A stretch of DNA of 64,000 nt, from contig JAEZZQ010000016.1 of assembly GCA_023442465.1 (NCBI GenBank), positions 310,001 through 374,000 on the forward strand, written 5' to 3'. The position numbers were made by a program, and so were the translations under genes. The DNA comes from Bacillota bacterium. Lineage in GTDB: Bacteria; Bacillota; Clostridia; Lachnospirales; Lachnospiraceae. Below are positions 1 to 8,890 of this stretch, piece by piece. Every line of letters begins with the position of its first letter. The stretch's first letter is position 1. The notes beneath the pieces are model-generated. The model made no database searches and was not told where the DNA came from. It saw nothing but the letters and a program-made list of their open reading frames with translations.

Positions 1-795
1 GGCTTCCATCTCGGTTCCCAGGCCGTTACCCTCGATTTCAACGGCTTCCTGGAAGAGGAACAGCTTAGCGAGATAGAAAACCTCGCCAACGAAGCTATAT
101 ATCGCAATATCGAAGTACTTGCCAAATATCCCCCGGCGCAAGTGCTGGAAGGATTAAATTACCGCAGCAAAATCGAATTGAACGAGGCAGTGCGCATTGT
201 AACCATTCCCGGCTACGACGTCTGCGCCTGCTGTGCTCCTCATGTGAAAAGAACCGGGGAAATCGGCATAATTAAAATCGTGGATGCCATAAGACACAGG
301 GGTGGCATTCGCATCAGCATTCTTTGCGGACGCCGTGCTCTCGAAGATTTTAAGCAGAAACAGGCGCAGGTTTACGCCGTTTCCGCACTGTTATCCGCCA
401 AACCGGAGCTTATCGCTCCGGCGGTGGAACGTCTGAAGGAAGAGAACTTTTCATTGAAGGGAGACATTCTCAGATTACAGGAATCACTGATACAGCTTAA
501 GGTCTCACAAATTGCCGAAGGGACGAAGAACTGCTGCGTGTTCGAAGAATCCATGGATTCTCCTGCCCACAGAAAATATGTAAACATGCTGGCAGAGAAA
601 TGCTCCGGCACCTGCGGTGTCTTCGTGGGAAATGATGAAAGCGGCTACCGTTATATCATCGCCTCCAAATATGAAGATGTCCGTACCGTAAATGAAAAGC
701 TGAAACAAAGTCTGGACGCCAAAGGCGGCGGCAGCAAAGAAATGGTACAAGGCTCACTCCTCGGGTCCCGGGAGAATATTCTTGCACTGTTTTAA
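1..795 (+). CDS. Alanyl-tRNA editing protein, AlaX-like, 5'-truncated by window edge
   Basis: The frame is open from base 1, so only about the last 264 residues are present. Fragment residues 1-15 read like the AlaX/AlaRS editing-domain stretch (FHLGSQAVTLDF). At about residues 75-81 the segment CACCAPH supplies the Cys and His that, in this family, complete the zinc site of the editing pocket. The usual family motif is CCGTH, so Ala-Pro replacing Gly-Thr is slightly unusual. The following GEIGIIKI and GGIRISILCGRRAL are also typical. The C-terminal ~120 residues, with a coiled-coil stretch and a GGGS run, fit a DHHA1 domain, as in long AlaX proteins. Family role: hydrolysis of mischarged Ser- or Gly-tRNA(Ala) in the cytoplasm. 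The last gene on this strand before a run of minus-strand genes. Confidence 0.85.
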   Translation, partial: GFHLGSQAVTLDFNGFLEEEQLSEIENLANEAIYRNIEVLAKYPPAQVLEGLNYRSKIELNEAVRIVTIPGYDVCACCAPHVKRTGEIGIIKIVDAIRHRGGIRISILCGRRALEDFKQKQAQVYAVSALLSAKPELIAPAVERLKEENFSLKGDILRLQESLIQLKVSQIAEGTKNCCVFEESMDSPAHRKYVNMLAEKCSGTCGVFVGNDESGYRYIIASKYEDVRTVNEKLKQSLDAKGGGSKEMVQGSLLGSRENILALF

Positions 796-807
796 ATTGG
801 GATAACT

Positions 808-928
808 GAACAAAAGTGTGCTTCACACATTCCTGCAGCCAAATACTTCGGCAGCACAGCTTTTGTTCCGCGCGCGTAGCTGTGCATCCATTATTTCTGT
901 AATAGGCGTACTTTCCTATGATATAAAA
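808..928 (+). repeat. Dispersed multi-hairpin repeat, copy A
   Basis: A ~118-bp unit starts GAACAAAAGTGTGCTTCACAC, passes through CTTCGGCAGCACAGCTTTTG and GCGCGTAGCTGTGCATCC, and ends in an imperfect TAATAGG...CCTATGATATA hairpin. The same unit occurs at 23744-23862, 26991-27108, 27109-27226 and 28606-28723, and shortened at 56183-56257, always in this orientation. It contains several short hairpins and no credible gene. It lies just downstream of the AlaX-like stop codon. Confidence 0.8.
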
Positions 929-936
929 TAATTAAG

Positions 937-973
937 AAAACCTTACTGATGCTATACGTATCAGCAAGGTTTC
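937..973 (-). terminator. Bidirectional hairpin terminator
   Basis: The arms AAACCTTACTGAT and ATCAGCAAGGTTT pair with one mismatch around a short loop, with A/T-rich flanks on both sides. It separates the plus-strand AlaX-like gene from the minus-strand hemerythrin gene and could serve both. Confidence 0.7.
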
Positions 974-1017
974 CTTCTTTATTCTGTCTCTGCATTCAAA
1001 TTCTTTACACTGTCTCT

Positions 1018-1407
1018 TTATTCGGCAATTCTCTTATCCGTCTCCATTATATGCTCTATCATCCAGTCCGTAACAAACTTCAGCAAATCCTCTATCGCCT
1101 TCGTCTGATTCTCATCTACGATTTCCAAATCCATCGTATCCAGTTTGCGGATGAAATTGTCATGCTGAATCTTCTGTGTAAACATTCTCTTATACTGAAT
1201 GCTCTCCATATAGGCTTCCTCATTTTTAAAGTGCATCGCAGCGTAATCCTTCAACCGCTGAATAAGGCTTGTAATGTGGTCATATTTATCCGGCACAAAA
1301 TTATTAACACATAACTGGTAAATTTCCTCTGCAATCTCGAACAGCACCTTATGCTCGTTGTCAATTTGCTCAATTCCCGTCAAATACTCGTCTTTCATCT
1401 CATACAT
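1018..1407 (-). CDS. Bacteriohemerythrin
   Basis: A 129-residue all-helical protein with the hemerythrin ligand pattern. His is in DNEHKVLF near residue 19; His and Glu are in HFKNEEAYM in the middle; His is in QHDNF; His and Asp are in the C-terminal WMIEHIMETD. These residues would hold a non-heme di-iron centre that binds O2 reversibly. Family roles are oxygen sensing, storage or scavenging, useful to an anaerobe, but which applies here is not visible. The ATG at 1407 was chosen over a GTG at 1413 because GGGAG sits 5 nt before the ATG but abuts the GTG. It stands alone, with terminator 937-973 after it. Confidence 0.88.
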   Translation of the reverse strand: MYEMKDEYLTGIEQIDNEHKVLFEIAEEIYQLCVNNFVPDKYDHITSLIQRLKDYAAMHFKNEEAYMESIQYKRMFTQKIQHDNFIRKLDTMDLEIVDENQTKAIEDLLKFVTDWMIEHIMETDKRIAE

Positions 1408-1499
1408 ATTCACTCCCGCCTTTCGTATTTTATCTTTCTTTCATGTGTTACCGCTTCCATCTTCTGATTTATTCGTTTCTGCTTTTCTCGTATCTCATC

Positions 1500-2279
1500 T
1501 TACCCTAATGCAACATCCAATATCATCATAATTACAAATCCAACTGCGAAACCGATCGTTCCCATATTGGAATGCTCTCCCTCCGCTGATTCGGGAATCA
1601 GTTCTTCCACAACTACATAAATCATTGCCCCTGCTGCAAATGCCAGTGTATAGGGAATGAAGGGAGTGATATAGGTCGCAAGCAGCAGCGTGAACACTGC
1701 GGCAATAGGTTCTACAACTCCGGAAAGTACGCCCATGGCAAAGGCCTTTTTCTTTCCCACCTCTTCCTTGAGCGGAAGAGAAATAATGGCCCCCTCCGGA
1801 AAGTTCTGGATTGCAATACCTATAGAAAGGGCAATCGCCCCCGCCATCGTAATCATACTGTCACCGTTTAATGCGCCCGCAAGTACAATACCCACCGATG
1901 CACCCTCCGGTATGTTATGAATCGTCACTGCCAACATAAGCATGGTAGACTTTTTGAAGCTGCTCTTAGGTCCTTCCTGCTCTTCTCCGTCCAAATGAAG
2001 ATGTGGTATGACCTTATCCAGCCCAAGCAAAAATAGGATTCCCACTAAGAAGCCGGTGGCCGCCGGTATAAATGCCAGCTTTCCCATTTCTCCCGACATA
2101 TCCATCGCCGGAATAAGCAGCGACCATACGGATGCAGCTACCATGACTCCTGCCGCAAAACCTAACATAGTCTTTTGCACTACCGCATTCATTTCCTTTT
2201 TTAGCAAAAAGACGCAGGCGGCACCCAGTGACGTTCCTAAAAAAGGAATCAATATTCCTGTAAGTATTTTTGTATCCAT
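1500..2279 (-). CDS. ZIP family divalent metal transporter
   Basis: A 259-residue integral membrane protein with about eight predicted helices. The two ZIP signature segments are HNIPEGASVG (about residue 120) and QNFPEGAI (about residue 157), whose His, Asn, Pro and Glu line the metal path. A His-rich cytoplasmic loop (HLHLDGEE, about residue 92) sits between helices 3 and 4. Length and motif order match bacterial ZupT/GufA-type importers of zinc, with possible iron or manganese. A GGAGG ribosome site precedes ATG 2279. Metal specificity cannot be read from sequence. Confidence 0.92.
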   Translation of the reverse strand: MDTKILTGILIPFLGTSLGAACVFLLKKEMNAVVQKTMLGFAAGVMVAASVWSLLIPAMDMSGEMGKLAFIPAATGFLVGILFLLGLDKVIPHLHLDGEEQEGPKSSFKKSTMLMLAVTIHNIPEGASVGIVLAGALNGDSMITMAGAIALSIGIAIQNFPEGAIISLPLKEEVGKKKAFAMGVLSGVVEPIAAVFTLLLATYITPFIPYTLAFAAGAMIYVVVEELIPESAEGEHSNMGTIGFAVGFVIMMILDVALG

Positions 2280-2356
2280 AATTTATCCTCCAAGCGATCG
2301 CTTTTTCTCCTTCATTTTTATCGATTCTCCCTTTCACTATTTTATTTCTTTTTATG

Positions 2357-3259
2357 TCATTTTTCCACTATATTTTTCAAATTGTGAGTAATCCCTGACT
2401 CCGACAGCATAAATTTATGCCGGGGCAGATATTGTGACAGAATTTCCAAAGCCTCCGCAACCTTCCTGCTGTAATCCTTATTATAGCACAGCTTATATTT
2501 ATCCGATACCGCTCCTGATCTACGCATATAAATAACCGGGAAAGTCATAGAAACAAGCTTACCCTTCCTATCCTTGACAAAGCGCCCTTCCTTTTTCACA
2601 TAAATCTCCAGTACACAGGAATAGCCGGGCGGAATTTTTCCTTTTTCTATACCTGCACTTGCATATTCAGCAAAGCCATATTGAAACTGTGCATCCAGCT
2701 TCCGGTTTTTTTCCAGCCATTCTTTAAGCTGAAGAGCTGTTTCCCCATATATTTTCTCCGTCAGCTTAGCGATATCTCCTATTTCCACCTGCTGCTGTGC
2801 GGTTACTTCCGCAAGCGCAGTCCCTGTGTCCTTCGTCGTATCAATAGTGATTCCATTATCATATAAATAAACAAAAAAGGAATGAGCATTTTTCATTCGA
2901 AAAGCCAGCCCGCATATCTTTTTGCCGCTCTTATCATAAAGACGCAGATAATCCTGCCCTCTTTGCACATCCCATGCTGCATTTACAAAACCGATATCCC
3001 GAAGTTTGAATTCTTTTCTTCTTCGAAGCAGATTCACATAGCATAACCTTTCCCCTTTTACCTCCAGCCTCCGGTTCCTCCCCTCCATACATAAGAGGAT
3101 GCCGGATAAAAAAACCGCTAAAATCATCAGATATATCCACATCGGTATGGTATCTGCATGAAATAAAATTTCCGCAACTAACAAGAAGATGGCACTGCAG
3201 ATAACGAAACCGCCTACCACATATGAAGTTTTTTGCTCTTTTACCGTAAGCTCCTCCAT
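2357..3259 (-). CDS. Membrane-anchored protein with PH-like domain, function unknown
   Basis: A 300-residue protein. Two hydrophobic helices near residues 13-32 and 38-58 (VVGGFVICSAIFLLVAEIL and WIYLMILAVFLSGILL) are followed by a soluble beta-rich region starting RRLEVKGERLCYVN. That pattern is reminiscent of bacterial PH-like domains behind a paired membrane anchor. I do not recognise a catalytic motif. It lies 27 bp after the end of the 3287-4978 lipoprotein gene on the same strand, so it may be co-transcribed with that gene and the protease. Family identity is a guess; the reading frame and coding character are clear. Confidence 0.7.
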   Translation of the reverse strand: MEELTVKEQKTSYVVGGFVICSAIFLLVAEILFHADTIPMWIYLMILAVFLSGILLCMEGRNRRLEVKGERLCYVNLLRRRKEFKLRDIGFVNAAWDVQRGQDYLRLYDKSGKKICGLAFRMKNAHSFFVYLYDNGITIDTTKDTGTALAEVTAQQQVEIGDIAKLTEKIYGETALQLKEWLEKNRKLDAQFQYGFAEYASAGIEKGKIPPGYSCVLEIYVKKEGRFVKDRKGKLVSMTFPVIYMRRSGAVSDKYKLCYNKDYSRKVAEALEILSQYLPRHKFMLSESGITHNLKNIVEK

Positions 3260-3286
3260 TCTCGTCCTCTCATTCCATTTCCTGCT

Positions 3287-4978
3287 TTATTCTCCGGCCA
3301 GCTCCTCATAAACCGGATATGTTGCTTCGCTGCCGCATACCGCATATTCGCCATCCTCATAGACGAGATTGGTTATTGCATATGCTAATAAATCCGAATG
3401 GCCGTCGCCATAGAGATATTGTTTTAACTGAATTCTGACGCCGGAAGAGTCTGCATACTCCTCCGTGCCGTTATCCGGCCTATAGAACGAAAAGTCACAG
3501 AACCCATCTGCTTGCGTGGTTCCAAAGGTCTGCTTCCTCTTCTCTTCCCACAACGCCTTCACTTCCTCCCCGAATTCCTGCACAAACAGCTCCTCTTCAT
3601 ATCCGAGCTCCTTACAGGAAAGCACTACCTTCTCTCCGTCTCCCGTTACCGTATACGGAAAGGCATCCGGCATCCGGATTTCCTCATAATCCTCACCCTG
3701 TTTATCGTAAGCAGCCAAGGTATATTCTCCATTGCCGCCCTGTTTACCGGTATTGAGAAGCAGGAATATTTCCTTCTCCCCGTCTGAATCGCTATCCACC
3801 GCCATAATCTTGAAGTTGCGGCCGAATATAAGCTTCTCGTTCTGGTGAACTTCCAGCGTCTTCCCGTTTCCGAACAGGATTTTTACATATGCTTTGATGC
3901 CATTTGGTTCATACATCCGGGCACTGTCAGCGATTCCGTCGCCATCCAGATTCAAATTCTTGAATTCTTCCCCGGCATCATAGCGCTCATGCTGTCTAAA
4001 ATCATAATCGGATAGTTCAAAAGAAATATCTGAGACACTGTAATCTCCCTTTTCATCCCATGCAAGAAGATAAGAAATATCTCCGGGAAGTCCCTTATAG
4101 CCTGCCTGCTGGTTAACCAGGAGCGATACCTTGCCAGCTCTTATGACCGGTTGATAACGATAAATGCCGGAAGACCAAACCGTTCCGTCCAGCTCTTCAT
4201 AATAAACGGCCACTCCTCTATCCGACATATAAGAGGAACTCACGGACACTTCCTCCCGATATCCATACTCCGCATTCTCGCACAACAGCGTGTTATCCTT
4301 TCGATAGGTCATATTGACAGCAATGCCCATCGTGTTCACATAGTCGTCCATTCTTCTGCTTTTGCTCGCCTTTTCCTCCGATTTTTGTCCAGGAAGCTTC
4401 ATTCTGTAATAGCCATCCTCCTTATGGGTATAGACAGCCAGTTCCCTCGAACCCGGCGGATTGGTACTGCCCTCATGAGTATCTACAACGAGAATCTCAT
4501 TCTGACCATCTCCCGTCAAATCCATGCTATCCACCAGCACATTGAAAAAGTAAATATCACCGCTTTTATTGAGAAGCAGCTTCTCCCCGTTTCCAAAATG
4601 AAGTTCATAGCCGACTACATACGGCGACTCGTCTTCCGTCTTGTTTTCCTCATAGGTACGATACAGCTTGTCCGTTAATCCGTCTCCATCCAAATCCCTC
4701 TCAGGAAAATCCTCCATATATCCGGTATAGGTAGCCCATTCTTCGGCACTTCCGGCTATGTTCTGCCTTTCCATGGAGTCACTTTGCTGCTCTTTTTCTG
4801 CCTGCTGCTCATCATTGGCTTGCGCCTGCCGGTCTTCCGATTGCTGATTATCCTCCGCCTGCGGCTGAGCTCCTTCGGTCCTTCGATGCGCATCTCCAGC
4901 CTCCGGCGACTGCACCTGACAGCCCGCAAGGGCGGCGATAATCACGCTCATCGCCACTGCCTTTATTATTCTCTTCAT
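3287..4978 (-). CDS. Surface lipoprotein with Ca-binding-type DxDGDG repeats
   Basis: A 563-residue lipoprotein. The N-terminal signal ends in lipobox LAGC with Cys20 as the lipidation site, followed by a low-complexity Gln/Glu/Asp linker (residues ~25-75). The rest contains repeated acidic loops: DLDGDGLTD (~95), DLTGDGQNE (~155), NLDGDGIAD (~345) and DSDSDGEKE (~392). Each is followed by beta strands, as in VCBS/FG-GAP-like propeller blades. Such loops usually bind calcium. Its start overlaps the protease gene stop by 4 bp (ATGA), so the two are translationally coupled and probably act together at the cell surface. Substrate unknown. Confidence 0.8.
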   Translation of the reverse strand: MKRIIKAVAMSVIIAALAGCQVQSPEAGDAHRRTEGAQPQAEDNQQSEDRQAQANDEQQAEKEQQSDSMERQNIAGSAEEWATYTGYMEDFPERDLDGDGLTDKLYRTYEENKTEDESPYVVGYELHFGNGEKLLLNKSGDIYFFNVLVDSMDLTGDGQNEILVVDTHEGSTNPPGSRELAVYTHKEDGYYRMKLPGQKSEEKASKSRRMDDYVNTMGIAVNMTYRKDNTLLCENAEYGYREEVSVSSSYMSDRGVAVYYEELDGTVWSSGIYRYQPVIRAGKVSLLVNQQAGYKGLPGDISYLLAWDEKGDYSVSDISFELSDYDFRQHERYDAGEEFKNLNLDGDGIADSARMYEPNGIKAYVKILFGNGKTLEVHQNEKLIFGRNFKIMAVDSDSDGEKEIFLLLNTGKQGGNGEYTLAAYDKQGEDYEEIRMPDAFPYTVTGDGEKVVLSCKELGYEEELFVQEFGEEVKALWEEKRKQTFGTTQADGFCDFSFYRPDNGTEEYADSSGVRIQLKQYLYGDGHSDLLAYAITNLVYEDGEYAVCGSEATYPVYEELAGE

Positions 4979-5820
4979 TCCCCATATTCCTCCAAAATCG
5001 ATGTAATAGGAAGGCTGGCAGTTTCGTCTCCGCCCGTACCTCCGCTTAACATTCCCACAAAATTACCGTAAGCGTCGAATGTTCCTCCCCCTGACATTCC
5101 GGGCTTGGCAAAACCGAAACAATACAGCATATAGGAATCAAATTCCTCTATGTACCAGGAAGGGGAAGCCACCGTCGCCTCATACATATTTGCCCCCGCT
5201 CCGTCCGCTGAACCTGCGGTAAAAATAACATCCCCGGCTTTCAGCCTGCGGTATGGCTTATCTTCTCTTTTTACCTCTTTCAAAGAAATGAGTTCCTCGT
5301 AGCTAAGATCCTTCACCTCCACCTTAAGGAAACCCAAGTCGTACTTCTGCGATAGCCTAAGCAGCTTCCCGCCGCAAGTTCTGCCGTTCCAGAACGTAAT
5401 GCTGCCGTCCTCTCCCCATCCTTCCAAAAGATGCTTATTGGATATGATAACGATTTCTTTCTCGTCCATCTCCCAAATCACTCCGCTGCCATATAACTTC
5501 CCCGTATTTATTTGAACAATTCCTGCCTTCACATTTTCATAAGCTGAAGTCACATCCGCCGCCTCTAAGGCATGCAGCACCGTTCCGCCATAACACACCA
5601 TTCCTTCATACTGATCCTGAAAGGTGGTAGTCTGGATAAGCGGACGGCGAAGTTTCTCCCCAGCCGCATGAGCCGTCAGAAAATCGCCCGGGCAAAACAC
5701 TGCAAGGCACATACACATAATGCTTATAAACATAAGATTTATGTTGTACCTTTTTCCATGCCCTTTATTTCCATGCTTCAAAAAGCATTGCTTCCTAAGA
5801 TATGCACAAACATACTTCAT
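4975..5820 (-). CDS. Secreted trypsin-like serine protease
   Basis: A 281-residue protein with an N-terminal hydrophobic segment ending near AHAAGEK (residues ~28-54), consistent with export. A chymotrypsin/HtrA-type triad is visible: His130 in IISNKHLLEGW, Asp161 in QKYDLGFLKV, and Ser243 in KPGMSGGGTFD. There is no PDZ domain after the protease core, unlike DegP/HtrA. SD AAGAAGG lies 7-8 nt before ATG 5820. The stop overlaps the start of the downstream lipoprotein gene by 4 bp, suggesting the two products work together outside the membrane, for example processing or quality control of surface proteins (inference). Confidence 0.85.
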   Translation of the reverse strand: MKYVCAYLRKQCFLKHGNKGHGKRYNINLMFISIMCMCLAVFCPGDFLTAHAAGEKLRRPLIQTTTFQDQYEGMVCYGGTVLHALEAADVTSAYENVKAGIVQINTGKLYGSGVIWEMDEKEIVIISNKHLLEGWGEDGSITFWNGRTCGGKLLRLSQKYDLGFLKVEVKDLSYEELISLKEVKREDKPYRRLKAGDVIFTAGSADGAGANMYEATVASPSWYIEEFDSYMLYCFGFAKPGMSGGGTFDAYGNFVGMLSGGTGGDETASLPITSILEEYGE

Positions 5821-5885
5821 CGATCAACCTTCTTTTATTCATCGGGCAAGCGGCTTTTTTTCTGCCGTTTAGCAGTCATATTCAT

Positions 5886-5914
5886 AAAAATCTCCCCGTT
5901 ATGGAGAGATTTTT
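5886..5914 (-). terminator. Rho-independent terminator after rnpB
   Basis: AAAAATCTCC and GGAGAGATTTTT pair around a 7-nt loop, with T-runs on either side. It lies about 58 bp past the RNase P RNA 3' end on the minus strand and in front of the protease gene. Confidence 0.8.
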
Positions 5915-5971
5915 ATTTGTTCTTATGCAACCGCTAAGATACTGAACAGTTACATTTTTATTTATTTTCAT

Positions 5972-6286
5972 ACTAAGCAGAACGATAAGCCGGGTTATGT
6001 CGTGAATGATCATCTATCTGGAATTGCCGTCGCCGGCAATTTCTAGCGACCCACCTGAAAGCAGGCCGGGCCGGCCTATCGCTTTCTATTCGGTCTTGCT
6101 TCGGATGGGGTTTACATGGCTCCGACTGTTACCAGACGGACGGTAGTCTCTTACACTGCCCTTCCACCCTTACCCCGCATGACGGGGCGGTTCATTTCTG
6201 TTGCACTATCCTTGGAGTCACCTCCACCGGACGTTATCCGGCATCCTGCCCTATGAAGCCCGGACTTTCCTCACCTGCTTCCTTTC
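5972..6286 (-). ncRNA. rnpB: RNase P RNA component
   Basis: The minus strand reads GAGGAAAGTCCGGGCTTC near its 5' end and ends with a CCCGGCTTAT block, the universal CR-I and 3' conserved parts of bacterial RNase P RNA. Internally it has CCGTCCGTCTGGTAACAG-type and GGGTAAGGGTGGAA-type conserved stretches. The proposed outer P1 helix pairs GAAGCAG (about 6285) with CTGCTTA (about 5976), which sets the approximate ends. It is the catalytic RNA that matures tRNA 5' ends. It lies downstream of the TGS-kinase gene on the same strand; its own promoter would fall in the 60-bp gap, where I see no strong hexamers. Confidence 0.95.
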
Positions 6287-6348
6287 GGAATTGCAGCCGC
6301 GATCATTTATTCTACTTAGCATTACTTAACTTATATCAATTCCATGTA

Positions 6349-8004
6349 TTAAACATGGAAACAACTTCCCCCTACGAATTCGCGGCAAATGGAATTCTTC
6401 GGAAGGTTTTCACTGCTCACACCGATAAAATATTCTAAAAATTTTAAAAGTCTCTTCGCTTCATAATATTCGGGCTCACCCTTTTCTATTCCAAATAAAA
6501 GAGGCTCCGCATACTGCTTCAAAATCGCCAGCTCGTAAATCAACGCAGAGTTAAACATGGCATCCGCACTTTCCTGAAACGGAAAAATATATTTCTCTTC
6601 GCCCTTTCTGACGGAATTCCACATCTCCATCGTGCGCTTTGCCGAAGCCCCTCTCGTCCGTGCATCCCTCACCATACGCCGCAGAAGCCTGCCATCCGTG
6701 GTGGGAATCCTATTATGCTCGTCGATATTGATACTCGTCAGGGCGCTGATGTAAATCTTATACTTGCTTTCATTCGGCAGAGAATAAGACGTATCTCCAT
6801 TCAGCCCATGGATTCCTTCAATCACAAGGACATCCTCCGGCCCCAGCTTCTTATAGTTTCCGTGATATTCCCGCAGCCCCGACTTGAAATTGAAGCTTGG
6901 AAGTTCCACCGTCTCTCCTTTAAGCAGCCTTGTCATATCCTCATTGAACTGCTCCACATCTATCGCTTCCAGACATTCGAAATTATAATCTCCATTCTCA
7001 TCCCTGGGAGTCTTATCCCGGTTGACAAAATAATCGTCCAGGCCGATGGGATGCGGTGATAAGCCATATGTCCGAAGCTGAATAGACAATCTATGCGAAA
7101 AGGTAGTCTTCCCTGAAGAGGAAGGCCCCGCGATCATCACAAACTTTACACCTCCGCGCGCCACAATATCCTTGGCTATTTCCCCGATGCTCCGCTCTTG
7201 AAGCGCCTCCTGCACAAGTATTAAATCGTTGATATTCCCCATACAGATCTGGTCGTTTAAGTCTCCTACGGTGTCAACACCAACCATATTACCCCATTCA
7301 TCCGATTTTTTCAAGGTCTCGAACAACTTTTCTCTGGGCTCCATCAACGGGAGCTTATCCGGCACCTGCTGTTCCGGCAGAAGAAGCATCAAGCCTTCCT
7401 CATAGGAAAGCACCTCGAAATATTTTACATATCCGGTGCTGGGGAGCATATAACCGTAATAATAATCGTAATAGCCGTCCAGACAATATACGTTCACATA
7501 GGAGCTTCTTCGGTAACGGAACAGCTTTTCCTTATCCTTCATATTTTGTCCACGGAAAATTTCCATAGCCTCGTTGATCGGATAAGACTTCTTCGTAATC
7601 GGTATGTCCGCTTCCGCCAGCTGTCGCATTCTCTCGTTCAGCCTGCGAACAAACTCCGGCTCTATCTTGAAGTCGCCGTCTATGCTGCAATAATAGCCGG
7701 GACCGATGGCAAATTCCACTTTGATTTTCCTAAGCGCAGCCTCTCCCGCAACGTCTCTAAGCGCCTTGATCAGCAGCATGATTGCCGTACGGACGTAAGT
7801 TTTATGCCCCACCGGATCGCCCAGCGTAATGAAGGTCAACTCACAGTCCTTCTTCACTTCCTTAATTAATTCCCTTATCTTTCCATTGGCGGTTATAAGA
7901 CCGATTCTCTGCGAATACCGGTTCTGATACTCCTTTGCGATTTCCTCATATGTGGTACCCTCTTCATATTGCCTCTTCTCACCATCGATTGTAACTGTAA
8001 ACAT
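6349..8004 (-). CDS. TGS-domain nucleoside (uridine) kinase-like protein
   Basis: A 551-residue protein. The first ~65 residues (MFTVTIDGEKRQYEEGTTYEEIA) form a TGS-like beta-grasp, then comes a region resembling threonyl-tRNA synthetase editing-type sequence. The C-terminal half is a uridine-kinase P-loop domain: Walker A GPSSSGKTT at residues ~293-301 and LDDYFVNRD just after. The expected reaction is ATP-dependent phosphorylation of a nucleoside, but the substrate of this fusion family is not established. Start 8004 is preferred: GGAGG lies 6 nt upstream, while the longer TTG frame to 8040 would overlap nif3. Downstream palindrome TTCCATGTATTAAACATGGAA spans the stop codon. Confidence 0.85.
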   Translation of the reverse strand: MFTVTIDGEKRQYEEGTTYEEIAKEYQNRYSQRIGLITANGKIRELIKEVKKDCELTFITLGDPVGHKTYVRTAIMLLIKALRDVAGEAALRKIKVEFAIGPGYYCSIDGDFKIEPEFVRRLNERMRQLAEADIPITKKSYPINEAMEIFRGQNMKDKEKLFRYRRSSYVNVYCLDGYYDYYYGYMLPSTGYVKYFEVLSYEEGLMLLLPEQQVPDKLPLMEPREKLFETLKKSDEWGNMVGVDTVGDLNDQICMGNINDLILVQEALQERSIGEIAKDIVARGGVKFVMIAGPSSSGKTTFSHRLSIQLRTYGLSPHPIGLDDYFVNRDKTPRDENGDYNFECLEAIDVEQFNEDMTRLLKGETVELPSFNFKSGLREYHGNYKKLGPEDVLVIEGIHGLNGDTSYSLPNESKYKIYISALTSINIDEHNRIPTTDGRLLRRMVRDARTRGASAKRTMEMWNSVRKGEEKYIFPFQESADAMFNSALIYELAILKQYAEPLLFGIEKGEPEYYEAKRLLKFLEYFIGVSSENLPKNSICREFVGGSCFHV

Positions 8005-8027
8005 GCTGTCCTCCAAAATCCTGCTGC

Positions 8028-8810
8028 CTATAGTATCCAAAACGGACTCTTTTCCTTCGCCGCAAATACGGTAAGCTGCGGCAGCTCTCTTCTAATATAT
8101 TCCTTCATATATGGAATAAATATCTTCTCCAAGCCAAAATGTCCGGCATCGATAATCGCAAGTCCCTGTGCCATCGCATCCAGCCCCTCATGGTGCTCGA
8201 TATCTCCGGTGATGAGCACCTCCACTCCCGCCGATACCGACGGCTTTATCATGGTTTTGCCGGAACCGGGTGAAACTGCCGCCCATTCGATAGGCGTATC
8301 CGGTTCCCCATATATTTTTACATGCTCGAGCTCAAAGGTTTCTTTCACAAAGGAGGCGCACTCCTCCAGCGTCATAATCTGAATAAGCCTTCCGTACCTG
8401 CCCAGTCCCTCTTTTGCTATTTCATCCTCATAGGTAATGTCAAGCACTTGCCTGTCCTTAAGCCCGAGCTCATCCGCCGCCGCATCCGCCATTCCCATTA
8501 CATCGAAGTTTGTATGCATTGCGTAATAGCTGATATCGTTCTGAAGCAGCTTTATCAGCCTGCGCCCGATGAAATCCTCCGCCGTAACTTTTTTCATAGG
8601 GGAGAATATAAGCGGATGGTGAGTCAGAAGCATATCCGCTCCTGCGCGCACCGCCTCGTCTATTACCTCATCGGTAGCGTCCAGCGCAATACACAGCCTG
8701 CTCACTTCCTTGTCCGTTCTCCCTGCAAGGAGTCCTACATTATCCCAGCTTTCCGCAAAGGAAGAAGGAGAAAGCCGTTCCAGACTTTCTATGATTTTGT
8801 CACATCTCAT
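8028..8810 (-). CDS. Nif3-like dinuclear metal centre protein
   Basis: A 260-residue protein starting MRCDKIIESLERLSP. Family hallmarks are SWDNVGLLAG near residue 22, LLTHHPLIFSPMK with the two metal-ligand His residues near 65, and DAGHFGLEKIF near the C terminus supplying further ligands. Nif3/YqfO proteins form hexameric rings with a two-metal site; the precise reaction is not settled. ATG 8810 is preceded by AAAGGTGG. A longer frame to 8879 exists but has no site. It follows trmK, a gene order common in Firmicutes, with a CCGGCAT/ATGCCGG hairpin in the 80-bp spacer. Confidence 0.92.
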   Translation of the reverse strand: MRCDKIIESLERLSPSSFAESWDNVGLLAGRTDKEVSRLCIALDATDEVIDEAVRAGADMLLTHHPLIFSPMKKVTAEDFIGRRLIKLLQNDISYYAMHTNFDVMGMADAAADELGLKDRQVLDITYEDEIAKEGLGRYGRLIQIMTLEECASFVKETFELEHVKIYGEPDTPIEWAAVSPGSGKTMIKPSVSAGVEVLITGDIEHHEGLDAMAQGLAIIDAGHFGLEKIFIPYMKEYIRRELPQLTVFAAKEKSPFWIL

Positions 8811-8890
8811 ATACAGCCACCTTTCCCGGCTACTTTCCGCATACGGCTTCCGGCTCCGGCATTCATGCCGGCCATACACCGGTATTCATA

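Noticed and set aside
949..1314. Plus-strand ORF antisense to hemerythrin
   Set aside because: No ribosome site or coding character; it lies across the hemerythrin gene and its terminator.
4151..4678. Plus-strand 175-codon ORF
   Set aside because: It mirrors the lipoprotein gene, whose repeats and lipobox show that the minus strand is the coding one.
6340..6360. Palindrome TTCCATGTATTAAACATGGAA as a terminator or operator
   Set aside because: It spans the kinase stop codon and lacks a T-run; no gene start is near, so no role can be supported.
7969..8040. Longer N-terminus for the TGS kinase starting at TTG 8040
   Set aside because: It would overlap nif3, and the GGAGG site fits ATG 8004 precisely.
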